Under the pieces are notes generated by a model. The model did not search any database. It was not told the DNA's origin and saw only the letters and a list, made by a program, of their open reading frames with translations. Both the position numbers and the translations under genes were made by a program. Shown piece after piece: positions 1-16,180 of a stretch of 64,000 nucleotides of DNA; position 1 is the first letter of the stretch, and every line of letters starts with the position of its first letter. Origin of the DNA: Ancylobacter radicis (GTDB lineage: Bacteria; Pseudomonadota; Alphaproteobacteria; Rhizobiales; Xanthobacteraceae). The stretch is from contig NZ_JAHCQH010000015.1 in NCBI RefSeq assembly GCF_018449475.1, positions 930,001 through 994,000 on the forward strand. Reading direction: 5' to 3'.

Positions 1-1941
<1,941 letters not shown>

Positions 1942-2155
1942 GGCAGACTGATCCCCGCTAGTATGTGGCACGGATGCGAGAGGCCTTGGAAGGAAGAGGC
2001 CGGGCGGGCTATAGCTCGCGGCCCAAGCCAAGGGCGATGGCGCATCGTTCAGCTTTCTATATAGAGCCATTTCAAACACTGATCCTAGAGGGCGGACGCG
2101 ATGCATCGAAAAATTGTGCGTTGCATCAGCTCGCTTCCCGCGCGCCGAGGCCGCC

Positions 2156-2809
2156 ATGCGCCTCGTCGTTGAACGGCTCGGCTGCCGCCGCGGCGCCCGG
2201 CAACTGTTCCAGCAGCTTGATTTCACGGTTGAAACCGGGACCGCGCTGGTGGTCACCGGGCCGAACGGGACCGGCAAATCCTCGCTGCTTAGACTTTTGG
2301 CGGGCCTTGCCCGTCCCGACTCCGGTACCGTCCGTCTGGAAGGGGCGGCCGAGCCCGAGACTTTCGCCGAGGAGGTGCACTATCTCGGCCATCTCGACGC
2401 CCACAAGGCGGCGCTGACGGCGGCGGAGAACCTGCGTTTCTGGCGCGACATGCTCGGCCATCCCGGCCTGTCGGTGGGTGCGGCGATGGACGAAGTCGGG
2501 CTCGGCGGGCTGGAGGGCCTGCCGGTGGCGGTGCTCTCGGCCGGGCAGAAGCGGCGCCTGGCGCTGGCCCGCCTTCTGGTGGCGCAGCGCCCGCTCTGGC
2601 TGCTCGACGAGCCGACCACCGCGCTCGATGTGGCGGCGCAGGCGCGCTTTGCCGAGCTGGCGCGGGCCCATGTCGCGCAGGGCGGCCTGATCGTCGCCGC
2701 CACCCACGCCCCGCTCGACCTTCCCGCTGCGCGGCTCGATCTCGGCGCCTACCGGCCGGCGCGGCCCGCCGCCCCGCTCGCCGATCTCGAATCGGAGCCG
2801 GAACAATGA
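2156..2809 (+). CDS. ccmA: Heme exporter ATP-binding protein CcmA
   Basis: ATPase of the CcmABCD complex, which releases holo-CcmE during system I cytochrome c maturation. The 217 residues have Walker [10 protein letters not shown] at about 35-43, a signature-like [15 protein letters not shown], and Walker [10 protein letters not shown] followed by ALD. CcmA is a short ABC ATPase of about 200-220 residues, which fits. The ATG at 2156 starts the ABC fold directly ([10 protein letters not shown]). The stop overlaps ccmB by four bases (ATGA). No ccmC follows, which is unusual for this group. Confidence 0.93.
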   Translation: MRLVVERLGCRRGARQLFQQLDFTVETGTALVVTGPNGTGKSSLLRLLAGLARPDSGTVRLEGAAEPETFAEEVHYLGHLDAHKAALTAAENLRFWRDMLGHPGLSVGAAMDEVGLGGLEGLPVAVLSAGQKRRLALARLLVAQRPLWLLDEPTTALDVAAQARFAELARAHVAQGGLIVAATHAPLDLPAARLDLGAYRPARPAAPLADLESEPEQ

Positions 2810-3477
2810 CCCGCGCCTTTCTCGCCCTGCTGCGGCGCGACCTCGCGCTGGCCCTGCGGGCCGGCGGCGGGGCCGGTCTCGGCGTCGTGTTCTTCCTCGC
2901 GGTGGTCGTGGTGACGCCCTTCGCCATCGGCCCGGATCTGGCCCTGCTGGCGCGAATCGGTCCGGCCATCCTGTGGATCGGCGCGCTGCTGGCCTCGCTG
3001 ATCGGTCTCGACCGGCTGTTTTCCGCCGATGCGGAGGACGGCTCGCTCGACGTGATGGCGATGCTGGATCTGCCGCTCGAACTGATCGCCATCGCCAAGG
3101 GGCTGGCGCACTGGATCGCCACCGGCCTGCCGCTGGTGCTCGCCGCCCCGGTGCTGGCGCTGCTGCTGAACCTCTCGCCCGCCTCGATCGGGGCGCTGAC
3201 GCTCACCCTGCTGGTCGGCACGCCGGCGATCACCTTTCTCGGGCTGATCGGCGCCGCCTTCGCCAGCGCCTTCCGGCGCGGCGGGCTGCTGGTCGCGGTG
3301 CTGGTGATGCCGCTCACCATTCCCGTGCTGATCTTCGCGGTGGCGACCACCGGCACCGTGCTCGGCGGCACGGTGCCCTTCGGCACGCCGTTCCGCATCC
3401 TCGCCGGGCTGTCGCTGGCCGCCATCGTGCTCGGCCCGATCGCGGCGGCGGCGGTGCTGCGGGTGACGCGCGAGTGA
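2806..3477 (+). CDS. ccmB: Heme exporter membrane protein CcmB
   Basis: Membrane partner of CcmA in cytochrome c maturation. It has 223 residues with six hydrophobic segments and the conserved VMPLTIPVLIFAV and FGTPFRILAGLSLA regions of CcmB. It is translationally coupled to ccmA through an ATGA overlap. A GC-rich palindrome plus T-run overlaps the stop codon, so the transcript appears to end here instead of continuing into ccmC, ccmD and ccmG. Confidence 0.93.
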   Translation: MTRAFLALLRRDLALALRAGGGAGLGVVFFLAVVVVTPFAIGPDLALLARIGPAILWIGALLASLIGLDRLFSADAEDGSLDVMAMLDLPLELIAIAKGLAHWIATGLPLVLAAPVLALLLNLSPASIGALTLTLLVGTPAITFLGLIGAAFASAFRRGGLLVAVLVMPLTIPVLIFAVATTGTVLGGTVPFGTPFRILAGLSLAAIVLGPIAAAAVLRVTRE

Positions 3478-3494
3478 GCCGCGCGGCTCTTTTT
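3476..3494 (+). terminator. Rho-independent terminator after ccmAB
   Basis: The perfect palindrome GAGCCGCGCGGCTC at 3476-3489 is followed by TTTTT. The palindrome begins inside the ccmB stop codon. It separates ccmAB from the ATP synthase operon. Confidence 0.75.
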
Positions 3495-3843
3495 CGGTAT
3501 TTTGCATGCCAGATGAGCGCGACATCGGCGCGCAGGCCGGCGGCGGCGCGGCCGGGCGCCGTTGCCGGCCCGGTGCAGCAATGCGCCGCACTCGTCACAA
3601 AGCCTTGAAAGCGCGCGATCTGATCGCTTTGGCCGCATTCGCAGGCCGCTACGTCATTTGCCCCCCTCAAACACTCACGTCCTCGTGTTGCAGCACGCAA
3701 AGAGGCGTGTTAGGGAACCGCCGACTTCATGGGCGGGTGCGGGAAATTCCATATCCGGCCTTGAGTTGAACCCTTCAGTCCGGAGGCCGGAATCCCGCCG
3801 TCGCGGCGGGTGCACCGTTCCGGAAAGCCCCGAGAGAGGCACT
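3495..3843 (+). other. Leader and promoter region of the atpHAGDC operon
   Basis: No gene is seen in these 349 bases. A strong hairpin (CCCGCCG-TCG-CGGCGGG, 3794-3810) lies 33 bases before the atpH start and has no T-run, so it is more likely a leader structure than a terminator. The atp promoter should lie here, but I see no clear -35/-10 pair. Confidence 0.5.
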
Positions 3844-5930
<2,087 letters not shown>

Positions 5931-5956
5931 GCCGGTAGAGCGGAGCGACAGGGCAC

Positions 5957-6838
5957 ATGGCCAGCCTCAAGGAGCTGCGTAATCGCATCGCTTCGGTGAA
6001 GGCGACGCAGAAGATCACCAAAGCGATGCAGATGGTCGCCGCCGCGAAGTTGCGGCGCGCCCAGCTGGCCGCCGAGGCGGCGCGTCCCTATGCCGTCCGC
6101 ATGGAAAGCGTGCTGGGCAACATCGCCGGCTCGATCTCCAGCGGCCCCGACGTGCCGCTGCTGCTCACCGGCACCGGCAAGGACGAGACCCATCTTCTCG
6201 TCGTGCTGACCGCCGAGCGCGGCCTGTGCGGCGCGTTCAACTCCTCGATCACGCGCCTCGCCCGCGAGCGCGCGCTTTCCCTGATGAACCAGGGCAAGAC
6301 GGTCAAGATCTTCTGCGTCGGCCGCAAGGGCCACGAGGCGCTGCGCCGCCAGTTCGGCAAGCAGATCGTCGAGGTGGTCGAGCTGCGCGCCAACAAGGGC
6401 GTGAGCTTCGCCGACGCGCAGGTGATCGCCGACAAGATCACCAGCATGTTCGCGGCCGGCGAGTTCGACATCGCGACCCAGTTCTTCAGCCGCTTCCAGT
6501 CGGTCATCGCCCAGGTGCCGACCGGCCAGCAGCTGATCCCCGCGACCTTCCCGGAGGTCGCCCCGGCCGCCGCCGGAGCCGCGGCGACCTATGATTACGA
6601 GCCCGATGGGGCGGAAATCCTTGCCGACCTGCTGCCGCGCAATCTCGCGGTGCAGATCTTCAAGGCGCTGCTCGAAAACGGCGCGTCCGAACAGGGCGCC
6701 CGCATGAGCGCGATGGACAACGCCACCCGCAATGCGGGCGACATGATCAAGAAGCAGACTTTGACCTACAACCGCACCCGCCAGGCGATGATCACGAAGG
6801 AACTGATCGAGATCATCTCCGGTGCCGAGGCGCTGTGA
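5957..6838 (+). CDS. atpG: ATP synthase F1 gamma subunit
   Basis: Central rotor stalk of F1. It has 293 residues, an N-terminal coiled coil [24 protein letters not shown] and the C-terminal partner helix with [10 protein letters not shown] and [17 protein letters not shown]. Both ends and the length fit AtpG. It lies between atpA and atpD in the usual order. Confidence 0.97.
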   Translation: MASLKELRNRIASVKATQKITKAMQMVAAAKLRRAQLAAEAARPYAVRMESVLGNIAGSISSGPDVPLLLTGTGKDETHLLVVLTAERGLCGAFNSSITRLARERALSLMNQGKTVKIFCVGRKGHEALRRQFGKQIVEVVELRANKGVSFADAQVIADKITSMFAAGEFDIATQFFSRFQSVIAQVPTGQQLIPATFPEVAPAAAGAAATYDYEPDGAEILADLLPRNLAVQIFKALLENGASEQGARMSAMDNATRNAGDMIKKQTLTYNRTRQAMITKELIEIISGAEAL

Positions 6839-8305
<1,467 letters not shown>

Positions 8306-8382
8306 GGCTCCTCGCCCGGCGCCCTCGATCCTGAGGGCGCCGGGCAGCGCCGACCGACGCTGACGCATCCGCTGGAGGATAC

Positions 8383-8799
8383 ATGGCCACCTTCCCGTTC
8401 GAACTCGTCTCCCCCGAGCGCCTCGTCTTTTCCGGCGCGGTGAGCGAAGTCATCGTGCCGGGCACCGAGGGCGAGTTCGGCATTCTCGCCGGCCATGCGC
8501 CCTTCGTCTCGACGCTCAAGCCCGGCATCCTGACCATCAAGGGCGAGGGCGCGGCCAAGAAGCTGTTCGTGCGCGGCGGCTTCGCCGAAGCCAACCCGCA
8601 GGGGCTGAGCGTGCTGGCCGAGACCGCGATCCCGCTTGAGGAGATCAAGGCCGACCGCCTCGCGCAGATGATCAAGGACGCGCAGGAAGACGTGGAGGAC
8701 GCCCGTGACGAGGCGACCCGCCAGCGTCGCCTGACCTTCCTCGAGGCGCTGAAATCGGCCGCCACCGCCATCGAGGCCGATGCGCGCCACGCGCACTGA
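8383..8799 (+). CDS. atpC: ATP synthase epsilon subunit
   Basis: Rotor and regulatory subunit of F1. Its 138 residues form the N-terminal beta-sandwich (FELVSPERLVFSGAVSEVIVPGTEGEFGIL) followed by the C-terminal helical hairpin. It is preceded by CTGGAGGATAC. It is the last gene of atpHAGDC and is followed by a terminator. F0 genes are not in the window, as expected for alphaproteobacteria, where they sit at a separate locus. Confidence 0.96.
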   Translation: MATFPFELVSPERLVFSGAVSEVIVPGTEGEFGILAGHAPFVSTLKPGILTIKGEGAAKKLFVRGGFAEANPQGLSVLAETAIPLEEIKADRLAQMIKDAQEDVEDARDEATRQRRLTFLEALKSAATAIEADARHAH

Positions 8800-8833
8800 G
8801 CCTGAGGCAGGCGCCGCAGAGAGACTATGATCC

Positions 8834-8857
8834 GGGCCGCCTCGCAGCGGCCCTTTT
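8834..8857 (+). terminator. Rho-independent terminator of the atp operon
   Basis: Stem GGGCCGC (8834-8840) pairs with GCGGCCC (8847-8853) around a six-base loop and is followed by TTTT. Confidence 0.85.
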
Positions 8858-8902
8858 CATTTTGGGGCCCCGTCAGGAGCCCACCCTTCCGGGAGCATCG
8901 TC

Positions 8903-9583
8903 ATGAGCGATTTCAGCGGTTCGACCTTCAGCGCCCATGCCTGGGGCCGCAATGAGCCGGTCTATGAGGCGATCCGCACCATGCCGTTCAACAACGCGCT
9001 GGCGGATGGCACGCTCTCGCTGGAGCGTTTCCGGCACTACATGATTCAGGACGCGCATTATCTGATCGCGTTCGGTCGCGGCCTCGCCATCGCCGCCGCC
9101 AAGGCGGATGATCCCGACGGCCTCGTCCAGTTCGCGGAAGCCGCCAAGGTCGCGGTCGTGGTCGAGCGTTCGCTGCATGCCGATTTCTTCGCCAGCTTCG
9201 GCATCAGCGCGGACGAGTTCGCCCGCACGCAGATGTCCCCAGTGTGCCACCATTACACCAGCTTCCTGATCGGCAGCGCCCATGCCGAGCCCTATCCGGT
9301 GGTGCTGGCGGCGCTGCTGCCCTGCTTCTGGATCTATGCCGAGATTGGCCGCGACATTCTCGGCCGCGCCGTGCGCCCGAACCCCTATGACGCCTGGATC
9401 GACACCTATGCCGGCGAGGAGTTCCATGAGGCGGTGCGCGCGGTGATCGCCACCACCGACCGCGCCGCCGCCAAGGCCTCGCCCGACGTGCTCCAGCGCA
9501 TGCACGAGGTGTATCAACGCGCCTGCCAACTGGAATGGATGTTCTGGGATTCGGCCTGGCGCGAGGCCGACTGGCCGGTCTGA
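8903..9583 (+). CDS. tenA: TenA-family thiaminase II / aminopyrimidine aminohydrolase
   Basis: Likely hydrolyses aminopyrimidine breakdown products of thiamine for salvage of HMP. The 226-residue all-helical protein shows the TenA landmarks: HYMIQDAHYL near 46-55, the nucleophile cysteine region MSPVCHHYTSFL, PCFWIYAEIG, WIDTYAGEEF and the C-terminal YQRACQLEWMFWDSAW. No other thiamine gene is nearby. A GntR regulator follows on the same strand after 114 bases and may be unrelated. Confidence 0.88.
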   Translation: MSDFSGSTFSAHAWGRNEPVYEAIRTMPFNNALADGTLSLERFRHYMIQDAHYLIAFGRGLAIAAAKADDPDGLVQFAEAAKVAVVVERSLHADFFASFGISADEFARTQMSPVCHHYTSFLIGSAHAEPYPVVLAALLPCFWIYAEIGRDILGRAVRPNPYDAWIDTYAGEEFHEAVRAVIATTDRAAAKASPDVLQRMHEVYQRACQLEWMFWDSAWREADWPV

Positions 9584-9697
9584 CCCGCAGCCGCTTCCCG
9601 CCACCCGTTACCGTGCCTCCCGCCGCGGTCCGGCCCTATCCTCGTGGCGCGGGGCGGCGCGACGTGCTTAAGTCGGCGTCACAGCCGCGGGAGCCCG

Positions 9698-10444
9698 ATG
9701 AGCGACGTGACCTCCGACCTCCCGGTGCGCAGCAGCCGGGGTTCTTCCGAAGCGCCGATCCGGGCCCGGATCCTTCAGGCGATCTTCGAGCGTCGCCTGC
9801 CGCCGGGCGAGAAACTCACCGAGGAGCGCCTCGCCGGCCTGTTCGGGGTGAGCCGCACCGTGGTGCGGCAGGCGTTGGCCCGCCTCGCGCAGGACGGTAT
9901 TGTCGAGCAGCGGCCCAATCGCGGCGCCTTCGTCGCGGCCCCCACGCGGGCCGATGCGCGCCATGTGCTGGCCGCGCGCGCCGTGGTCGAGCCGGAAGTG
10001 GCGCGCTCGCTGGCCTGCGGCTGTACGGCATCGGGGCTGGCCCGGCTGCGCCATCATGTGGCGACCGAGAACGCGGCGCGCGCCAACGGCGATCGCGGCA
10101 CGCTGGTGCGGCTGACCGGGGAATTTCATGTGGCGCTGGCGGAAGAGGCGGGCAACCCGGTCTTCGTGCGCCTGCTCACCGAGCTGCAGGCGCTCAGCTC
10201 GCTGTCGATCCTGCTCTATGAGCGGGGCGAGCACGCGGCCTGCCCGCCCTCCGAGCATGCCGCCATCCTCGCGGCGATCGAACAGGGCGATGCGGAACTG
10301 GCGGCGCGGCGGATGCGCGAGCACATCGCCCATGTCGCGGACGAGCTCGATCTGCGCGAACCGGTGGCGCGGCCGGCCGGGCTTGCCCAGGCGCTCGGCC
10401 TCGCACCCGACAGCGTAGCACCCGCCGGCGCCCGCCAACGATAG
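9698..10444 (+). CDS. GntR-family regulator with FCD ligand domain
   Basis: Transcription factor of the FadR/FCD subfamily. It has 248 residues: winged helix at about 18-85 (ARILQAIFERRLPPGEKLTEERLAGLFGVSRTVVRQAL) and an all-helical effector domain with EFHVALAEEAGN and a late HAAI...H pattern typical of metal-binding FCD domains. The ATG at 9698 has GGGAG just upstream. No divergent target gene is present and its ligand cannot be told from context. Some relatives regulate purine or pyrimidine catabolism. Confidence 0.85.
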   Translation: MSDVTSDLPVRSSRGSSEAPIRARILQAIFERRLPPGEKLTEERLAGLFGVSRTVVRQALARLAQDGIVEQRPNRGAFVAAPTRADARHVLAARAVVEPEVARSLACGCTASGLARLRHHVATENAARANGDRGTLVRLTGEFHVALAEEAGNPVFVRLLTELQALSSLSILLYERGEHAACPPSEHAAILAAIEQGDAELAARRMREHIAHVADELDLREPVARPAGLAQALGLAPDSVAPAGARQR

Positions 10445-10586
10445 AGCGACCGCTGAAGGCGGGTCGGGATCAGGTCAGGTGGCGGAGTGTGCCGAGGGCA
10501 GTGCCGTGCGGCGCGGGCGCCCGTCAAACGCGACGCGCAAGCCGGCCGCAGGCGGTGAGCGGCGCCGGTGATGAGCCGGCGCGGCC

Positions 10587-10868
10587 TCAGCGGCGGCGGC
10601 CCGGCGGCGGGCGGCGCTGGCCGGAACCGATCGGCGGGGTCGGTCCGCCGGTCTTGTGGCGGAAATTGATGCGCCCGCGTTCGAGATCGTAGGGCGACAT
10701 CTCCACCACCACGCGATCACCGACGATGGTGCGGATGCGGTTCTTCTTCATCTTGCCCGCCGCATAGGCGAGAATCTCGTGGTCATTATCGAGTTTGACA
10801 CGGAAATTTCCGTCCGGCAGCACCTCGGTGACGGTGCCGTCAAACTCGAGCAGTTCCTCTTTCGCCAT
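10587..10868 (-). CDS. infA: Translation initiation factor IF-1
   Basis: Small OB-fold protein that binds the 30S A site. The core [20 protein letters not shown] through [20 protein letters not shown] is canonical. The usual length is 72 residues. Here it is 93, extended by about 20 residues rich in Gly, Pro and Arg ending PPPGRRR. I chose the ATG at 10868, preceded by GAGGAGAGCCAGGA. It lies just downstream of the helicase gene on the same strand. Confidence 0.96.
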   Translation of the reverse strand: MAKEELLEFDGTVTEVLPDGNFRVKLDNDHEILAYAAGKMKKNRIRTIVGDRVVVEMSPYDLERGRINFRHKTGGPTPPIGSGQRRPPPGRRR

Positions 10869-10943
10869 TCCTGGCTCTCCTCGTACAGGCTTTCGCAAAG
10901 CGTGCCGTCAGGCACATAACCCGACGGCAGCACTTTGTCTCGC

Positions 10944-12425
<1,482 letters not shown>

Positions 12426-12667
12426 GGGCGATCCCGCCCGTACGCCGAATGCGTGCGGAGCGCGAATCACGAGGGGTCTGGGGGACACCCCGCGCAGCCT
12501 GGGACGTCGGTGATCTGAGATGATGGGGGCTGAAGACTGCCGCGGAAAAACCCCGGCGGACGTCGAGCAACGCGGCCCCGATACGGACATGATCCGTACG
12601 CATCGCCTATGTGGCCTAAATGCGTGGTGATTTCAAGGCGTCATGCGCTGGGATATAAGCTGAACCG

Positions 12668-13411
12668 ATGTTTCCAGATGTCGTCGACCTTCGCAGCTTC
12701 TATGCCCAGCCGCTCGGCGTGGTGACGCGCCGGCTGATCGGGCGCGCCGTGCGCTCGCGCTTTGACAATGTGCGCGGCCTCGCCGTGCTGGGCATCGGCT
12801 ATGCCACTCCCTATCTCGGCGTGTTCCGCGAGGAATGCGAGCGCACCCTCGCCTTCATGCCCGGCGCGCAGGGCGTCACCCGCTGGCCGTCCGCCGCGCC
12901 GACGCTGGCCGCGCTGGTCGACGAGACCGAGCTGCCCTTGCGCGACGGCATGGTCGACCGGGTGATCGCCGTGCATCTGCTGGAGATGACCCCCGATGCC
13001 GGCGAGGTGCTGCGCGAGGTCTGGCGGGTGCTGGCGCCGGGCGGGCGGCTGCTGTGCATCGTGCCGAACCGGCGCGGTGTCTGGGCGCGGGTCGACAATA
13101 ACCCGTTCGGCCATGGCCGGCCCTTCTCGCGCACCCAGATCACCGATCTGCTGCGCGCCGCCCTGTTCACCCCGGTCGCCTGGGGCGAGGCGCTCTATAT
13201 CCCGCCGGTCCAGCGCAACTGGTTCCTGCGCGGCGCCGTGGCCTGGGAGCGGGCCGGCGCCTCGCTCTCGCTGCCCTTCGCCGGCGTGCATATCGTCGAG
13301 GCGACCAAGCAGGTCTACAAGCCGGTGCCGCTGCGGCGCAAGGCGAGCCGCCTCCAGGTCTTCCAGCCCGTGCTGGAGCCGGTCATGTCGCCGCGCCCGC
13401 TGGGCGGATGA
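12668..13411 (+). CDS. SAM-dependent methyltransferase (type 11)
   Basis: Class I methyltransferase of 247 residues with unknown substrate. Motif I is weak (LAVLGIGYATPYLGVF). The later MTPDAGEVLREVWRVLAPGGRLLCIVPNRRG and the C-terminal LQVFQPVLEP tail match a protein family found in many Rhizobiales, often next to a glyoxalase II gene. No such neighbour is present here. It is divergent from the helicase. Confidence 0.8.
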   Translation: MFPDVVDLRSFYAQPLGVVTRRLIGRAVRSRFDNVRGLAVLGIGYATPYLGVFREECERTLAFMPGAQGVTRWPSAAPTLAALVDETELPLRDGMVDRVIAVHLLEMTPDAGEVLREVWRVLAPGGRLLCIVPNRRGVWARVDNNPFGHGRPFSRTQITDLLRAALFTPVAWGEALYIPPVQRNWFLRGAVAWERAGASLSLPFAGVHIVEATKQVYKPVPLRRKASRLQVFQPVLEPVMSPRPLGG

Positions 13412-13530
13412 GCGGGGCGCGGGCGAGGCGGAGGGCCGGCGAGGCAAGATGCCGGTGAGGCCTGCGCTGGAAGGGAGACCGGAAAAGGACTATATTCGGT
13501 CCGATCTTCATCCCCTTCCGCGAGGCCGTC

Positions 13531-13803
13531 GTGAAACTCTCCGAGCGCATCAAGCCGATCAGCTATCTCAAGGCCAATGCCGCCGAGGTCATCGCCAAGC
13601 TCGCCGAGCACCAGCAGCCGATGATCATCACCGTCAATGGCGAGGCCAAGGCGGTGCTGCAGGACATCGATTCCTATGAGGAGATGCAGGAAGCGATCGC
13701 GATGCTGAGGATCGTCCAGATGGGTCAGAAGGACATCCGCGAGGGCAACACGATACCCCTTGAAGAAGCGATGCGGCGCGTGCGCGACGGCTCGCTGGAC
13801 TGA
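13531..13803 (+). CDS. Type II antitoxin, Phd/YefM family
   Basis: A 90-residue antitoxin. The N-terminal Phd/YefM fold (IKPISYLKANAAEVIAKLAE...PMIITVNGEAKAVLQDIDSYEEMQE) would bind DNA and autoregulate, and the tail would neutralise the toxin. It starts with GTG at 13531; a TATATT-like -10 lies at about 13491. The toxin gene begins 14 bases after its stop. Replicon-level role (stabilisation, stress) is not determinable. Confidence 0.88.
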   Translation: MKLSERIKPISYLKANAAEVIAKLAEHQQPMIITVNGEAKAVLQDIDSYEEMQEAIAMLRIVQMGQKDIREGNTIPLEEAMRRVRDGSLD

Positions 13804-13817
13804 ACCGGGGCGGCGCC

Positions 13818-14141
13818 ATGCGCTATGAGGTGGAGCTGACCCGCCCGGCGGCGCGCGATCTCAACGCGATCCGCAAATTCATCACGGAGAGTGAATCCGC
13901 CGCCCGTGCGGAAGAGGTGCTGAGGGTGCTTCAGCAGAAGCTCGCCACCCTCGCCGAGATGCCCTTACGCGGCAACGCGCCGAAGGAGCTGATGATTTTC
14001 GGTGCCACCGAGTTCCGTGAACTGCACCACCAGTCCTACCGCATGATCTATGCGGTCCACGGCCGGACGGTTTTTGTCGTTGCCATCACCGATGGCCGGC
14101 GCGACATGCAGGCCTTCCTGCAACGGCGCCTCACCCCCTGA
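13818..14141 (+). CDS. Type II toxin, RelE/ParE family
   Basis: A 107-residue toxin partner of the upstream antitoxin. It has the RelE/ParE pattern: YEVELTRPAARDLNAIRKFI, a central MPLRGNAPKEL, and the C-terminal YRMIYAVHGRTVFVVAITDGRRD. Whether it cleaves mRNA (RelE) or poisons gyrase (ParE) cannot be told by eye. The gene pair sits between core genes, suggesting insertion. Confidence 0.86.
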   Translation: MRYEVELTRPAARDLNAIRKFITESESAARAEEVLRVLQQKLATLAEMPLRGNAPKELMIFGATEFRELHHQSYRMIYAVHGRTVFVVAITDGRRDMQAFLQRRLTP

Positions 14142-14153
14142 GGGAGCGCCCGC

Positions 14154-14837
14154 TCATCCCTTGCGCGAGAGCAGGAACACGGCCTGCTCGCCGAGCAGGT
14201 TCCACACCGCCCAGGGCAGGTTGACCCGCACCGGATGACCGGAGGCGTCGAGCGCCGTGGCCTTCTCGATCTGCGCCCCGACCTCCTCCACCAGATCGAC
14301 GAAGTCGCGAATGGTGCAGAAATGGATGTTGGGCGTGTCGTGCCAGCGATAGGGCAGGTTCTCGGTGCTCGGCATCCGGCCATTGATCAGCAGGTCGAGC
14401 CGCATCCGCCAGAAGCCGAAATTGGGGAAGGAGACGATGGCCCGCGCGCCGATGCGCAGCATCTGCTCCAGCACCCATTTGGGCCGGCGCGTCGCCTGGA
14501 TGGTCTGCGACAGGATCACATAGTCGAAGGCATTGTCCGGGTAATCGGCGAGATCGACATCGGCGTCGCCCTGGATGATCGGCAGGCCGCGCGCCACCCC
14601 CGCATTCACCCCTTCGCGCGAGAGTTCGATGCCGCGCGCGTCGCAGCCGCGTGTGGTGGCGAGCAATTCGAGCAGTTCGCCGTCGCCCGAGCCGACATCG
14701 AGCACGCGCGAGCCGGGCTTCACCATCTGCGAGATCAGCAGCAGGTCGATGCGCTTGCCCTGCTCGCCGCGTGCCGCCTCGCGCATGGTGAGATCGTTGG
14801 CCTTCAGTTCCTCAAGAACGAGATCGCGCGGCGACAT
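14154..14837 (-). CDS. metW: Methionine biosynthesis protein MetW
   Basis: Partner of MetX in homoserine acetylation in many proteobacteria. It has 227 residues with a methyltransferase-like fold: VLDVGSGDGELLELLA (motif I), GDADVDLADYPDNAFDYVILSQTIQATRRP and the FPNFGFWRMRLDLL stretch characteristic of MetW. The start overlaps the metX stop by one base (TGATG), so the two are translationally coupled. Confidence 0.95.
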   Translation of the reverse strand: MSPRDLVLEELKANDLTMREAARGEQGKRIDLLLISQMVKPGSRVLDVGSGDGELLELLATTRGCDARGIELSREGVNAGVARGLPIIQGDADVDLADYPDNAFDYVILSQTIQATRRPKWVLEQMLRIGARAIVSFPNFGFWRMRLDLLINGRMPSTENLPYRWHDTPNIHFCTIRDFVDLVEEVGAQIEKATALDASGHPVRVNLPWAVWNLLGEQAVFLLSRKG

Positions 14838-16006
14838 CAGTTCACCCCCACGGCGCGGGCGGCGGCGTCGATGAAGCCGCGCGTGATGGCGAAGAATTCC
14901 GGCTCGTCGAGCAGGAAGGAGTCATGGCCCTTGTCGGTCTCGATCTCGGTGAAGGAAACCTGCGCGCCGGCCGCGTTGAGCGCGTGCACGATGGCGCGCG
15001 AATCCGCGGTGGTGAACAGCCAGTCCGAGGTGAAGGAGACCAGGCAGAAGCGCGTCTTCGCCCCCTTGAAGGCGTTGGCCAGCACGCCGCCATAGTCCCC
15101 GGCGAGGTCGAAATAATCCATCGCGCGGGTGACATAGAGATAGGAATTGGCGTCGAAGCGGTCGACGAAGGCCTCGCCCTGATGGCGCAGATAGGATTCC
15201 ACCTGAAAATCCGCGTCGAAGGAGAAGGTGTGCCCGTCGCGGTCCTGCAGCCGCCGGCCGAATTTCCGGTGCAGCGAGGAATCCGACATATAGGTGATGT
15301 GCGCGGCCATGCGCGCGACCGACAGGCCCCGGCGCGGGCTGGTGCCCTCGGCCAGGTAGCGCCCGCCGCGCCAGTCGGGGTCCGCCATCACCGCCTGCCG
15401 GCCGACCTCGTGGAAGGCGATGTTCTGCGCCGAGTGGCGCGCGGCGGTGGCGATCGGCATGACCGCGAACACCCGCTCGGGATAGCTCGCCGCCCATTGC
15501 AGCACCTGCATCCCGCCCATCGAGCCGCCGACCACGGCGAGCAGCCGGTCGATGCCGAGATGGTCGATCAGCATCGCCTGCGCCCGCACCATGTCGCGGA
15601 TCGTCACCACCGGCAGGTCGAGGCCATAGGGCTGGCCGGTCTCCGGGTTGGTGGAGGACGGCCCGGTGGTGCCGAGGCAGCCGCCCAGCACATTGGAGGC
15701 GATGACGAAATAGCGGTCGGTGTCGATCGGCTTGCCCGGCCCGATCAGCGTCTCCCACCAGCCCGGCTTGCCGGTGACCGGGTGGACATTGGCCGCGTGC
15801 TGGTCGCCGGAGAGGGCGTGGCAGATCAGAATGGCGTTGGAGCGCGCCGCGTTCAGCGTGCCATAGGTCTGGTAGGCGATCTGGAACGGGCTGAGCACGC
15901 CGCCGGCATCGAGCTTCAGCGGCTTGTCGGCGCCGAAGCGCACCACCGGGGAATGCGGCTGGTCCGCTTCGCCGCGCGCAGCTTCGACAATCGTCCTCTC
16001 CAGCAT
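14837..16006 (-). CDS. metX: Homoserine O-acetyltransferase MetX
   Basis: Acylates L-homoserine, the first committed step to methionine. The 389-residue alpha/beta hydrolase has the oxyanion region [13 protein letters not shown], nucleophile serine in [14 protein letters not shown], and the late Asp and His in [12 protein letters not shown] and [14 protein letters not shown]. Acetyl versus succinyl specificity is not resolved by eye. I took the ATG at 16006 with GCGAGG upstream; a longer open frame up to 16120 is leader. I see no SAM-II-like riboswitch, but a pair of direct repeats lies 27-57 bases upstream. Confidence 0.93.
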   Translation of the reverse strand: MLERTIVEAARGEADQPHSPVVRFGADKPLKLDAGGVLSPFQIAYQTYGTLNAARSNAILICHALSGDQHAANVHPVTGKPGWWETLIGPGKPIDTDRYFVIASNVLGGCLGTTGPSSTNPETGQPYGLDLPVVTIRDMVRAQAMLIDHLGIDRLLAVVGGSMGGMQVLQWAASYPERVFAVMPIATAARHSAQNIAFHEVGRQAVMADPDWRGGRYLAEGTSPRRGLSVARMAAHITYMSDSSLHRKFGRRLQDRDGHTFSFDADFQVESYLRHQGEAFVDRFDANSYLYVTRAMDYFDLAGDYGGVLANAFKGAKTRFCLVSFTSDWLFTTADSRAIVHALNAAGAQVSFTEIETDKGHDSFLLDEPEFFAITRGFIDAAARAVGVN

Positions 16007-16032
16007 GCCAACCTCGCCTGCACCAACCGTCC

Positions 16033-16063
16033 TACCGGACGAAGAGTTCGTTATACCGGACGA
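16033..16063. promoter_or_regulatory. Direct repeats TACCGGACGA, 21-bp spacing
   Basis: Two identical copies of TACCGGACGA at 16033-16042 and 16054-16063, 21 bases apart (two helical turns), in the 174-bp space between metX and the divergent chorismate mutase gene. The spacing puts both on one DNA face, as expected for an operator. The regulator is unknown. Confidence 0.45.
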
Positions 16064-16180
16064 TGCGATGATGCCACATCGTCTTCTTGTCAATATCGTC
16101 GCGCGATGGCGCCGCGCCACAAAATCCGCCGCCAGAATTTGTTTTGCAGCGCGCCCGCGCGAGGGTTAGGACTGCCGCCG

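Noticed and set aside
16007-16140. SAM-II (metA-type) riboswitch upstream of metX
   Set aside because: Common before metX in alphaproteobacteria, but the conserved pseudoknot segments are not recognisable here; only the direct repeats are clear.
14924-16180. 420-codon N-terminal extension of the chorismate mutase frame
   Set aside because: The extension is antisense to metX; the ATG at 16181 gives the family-like protein.
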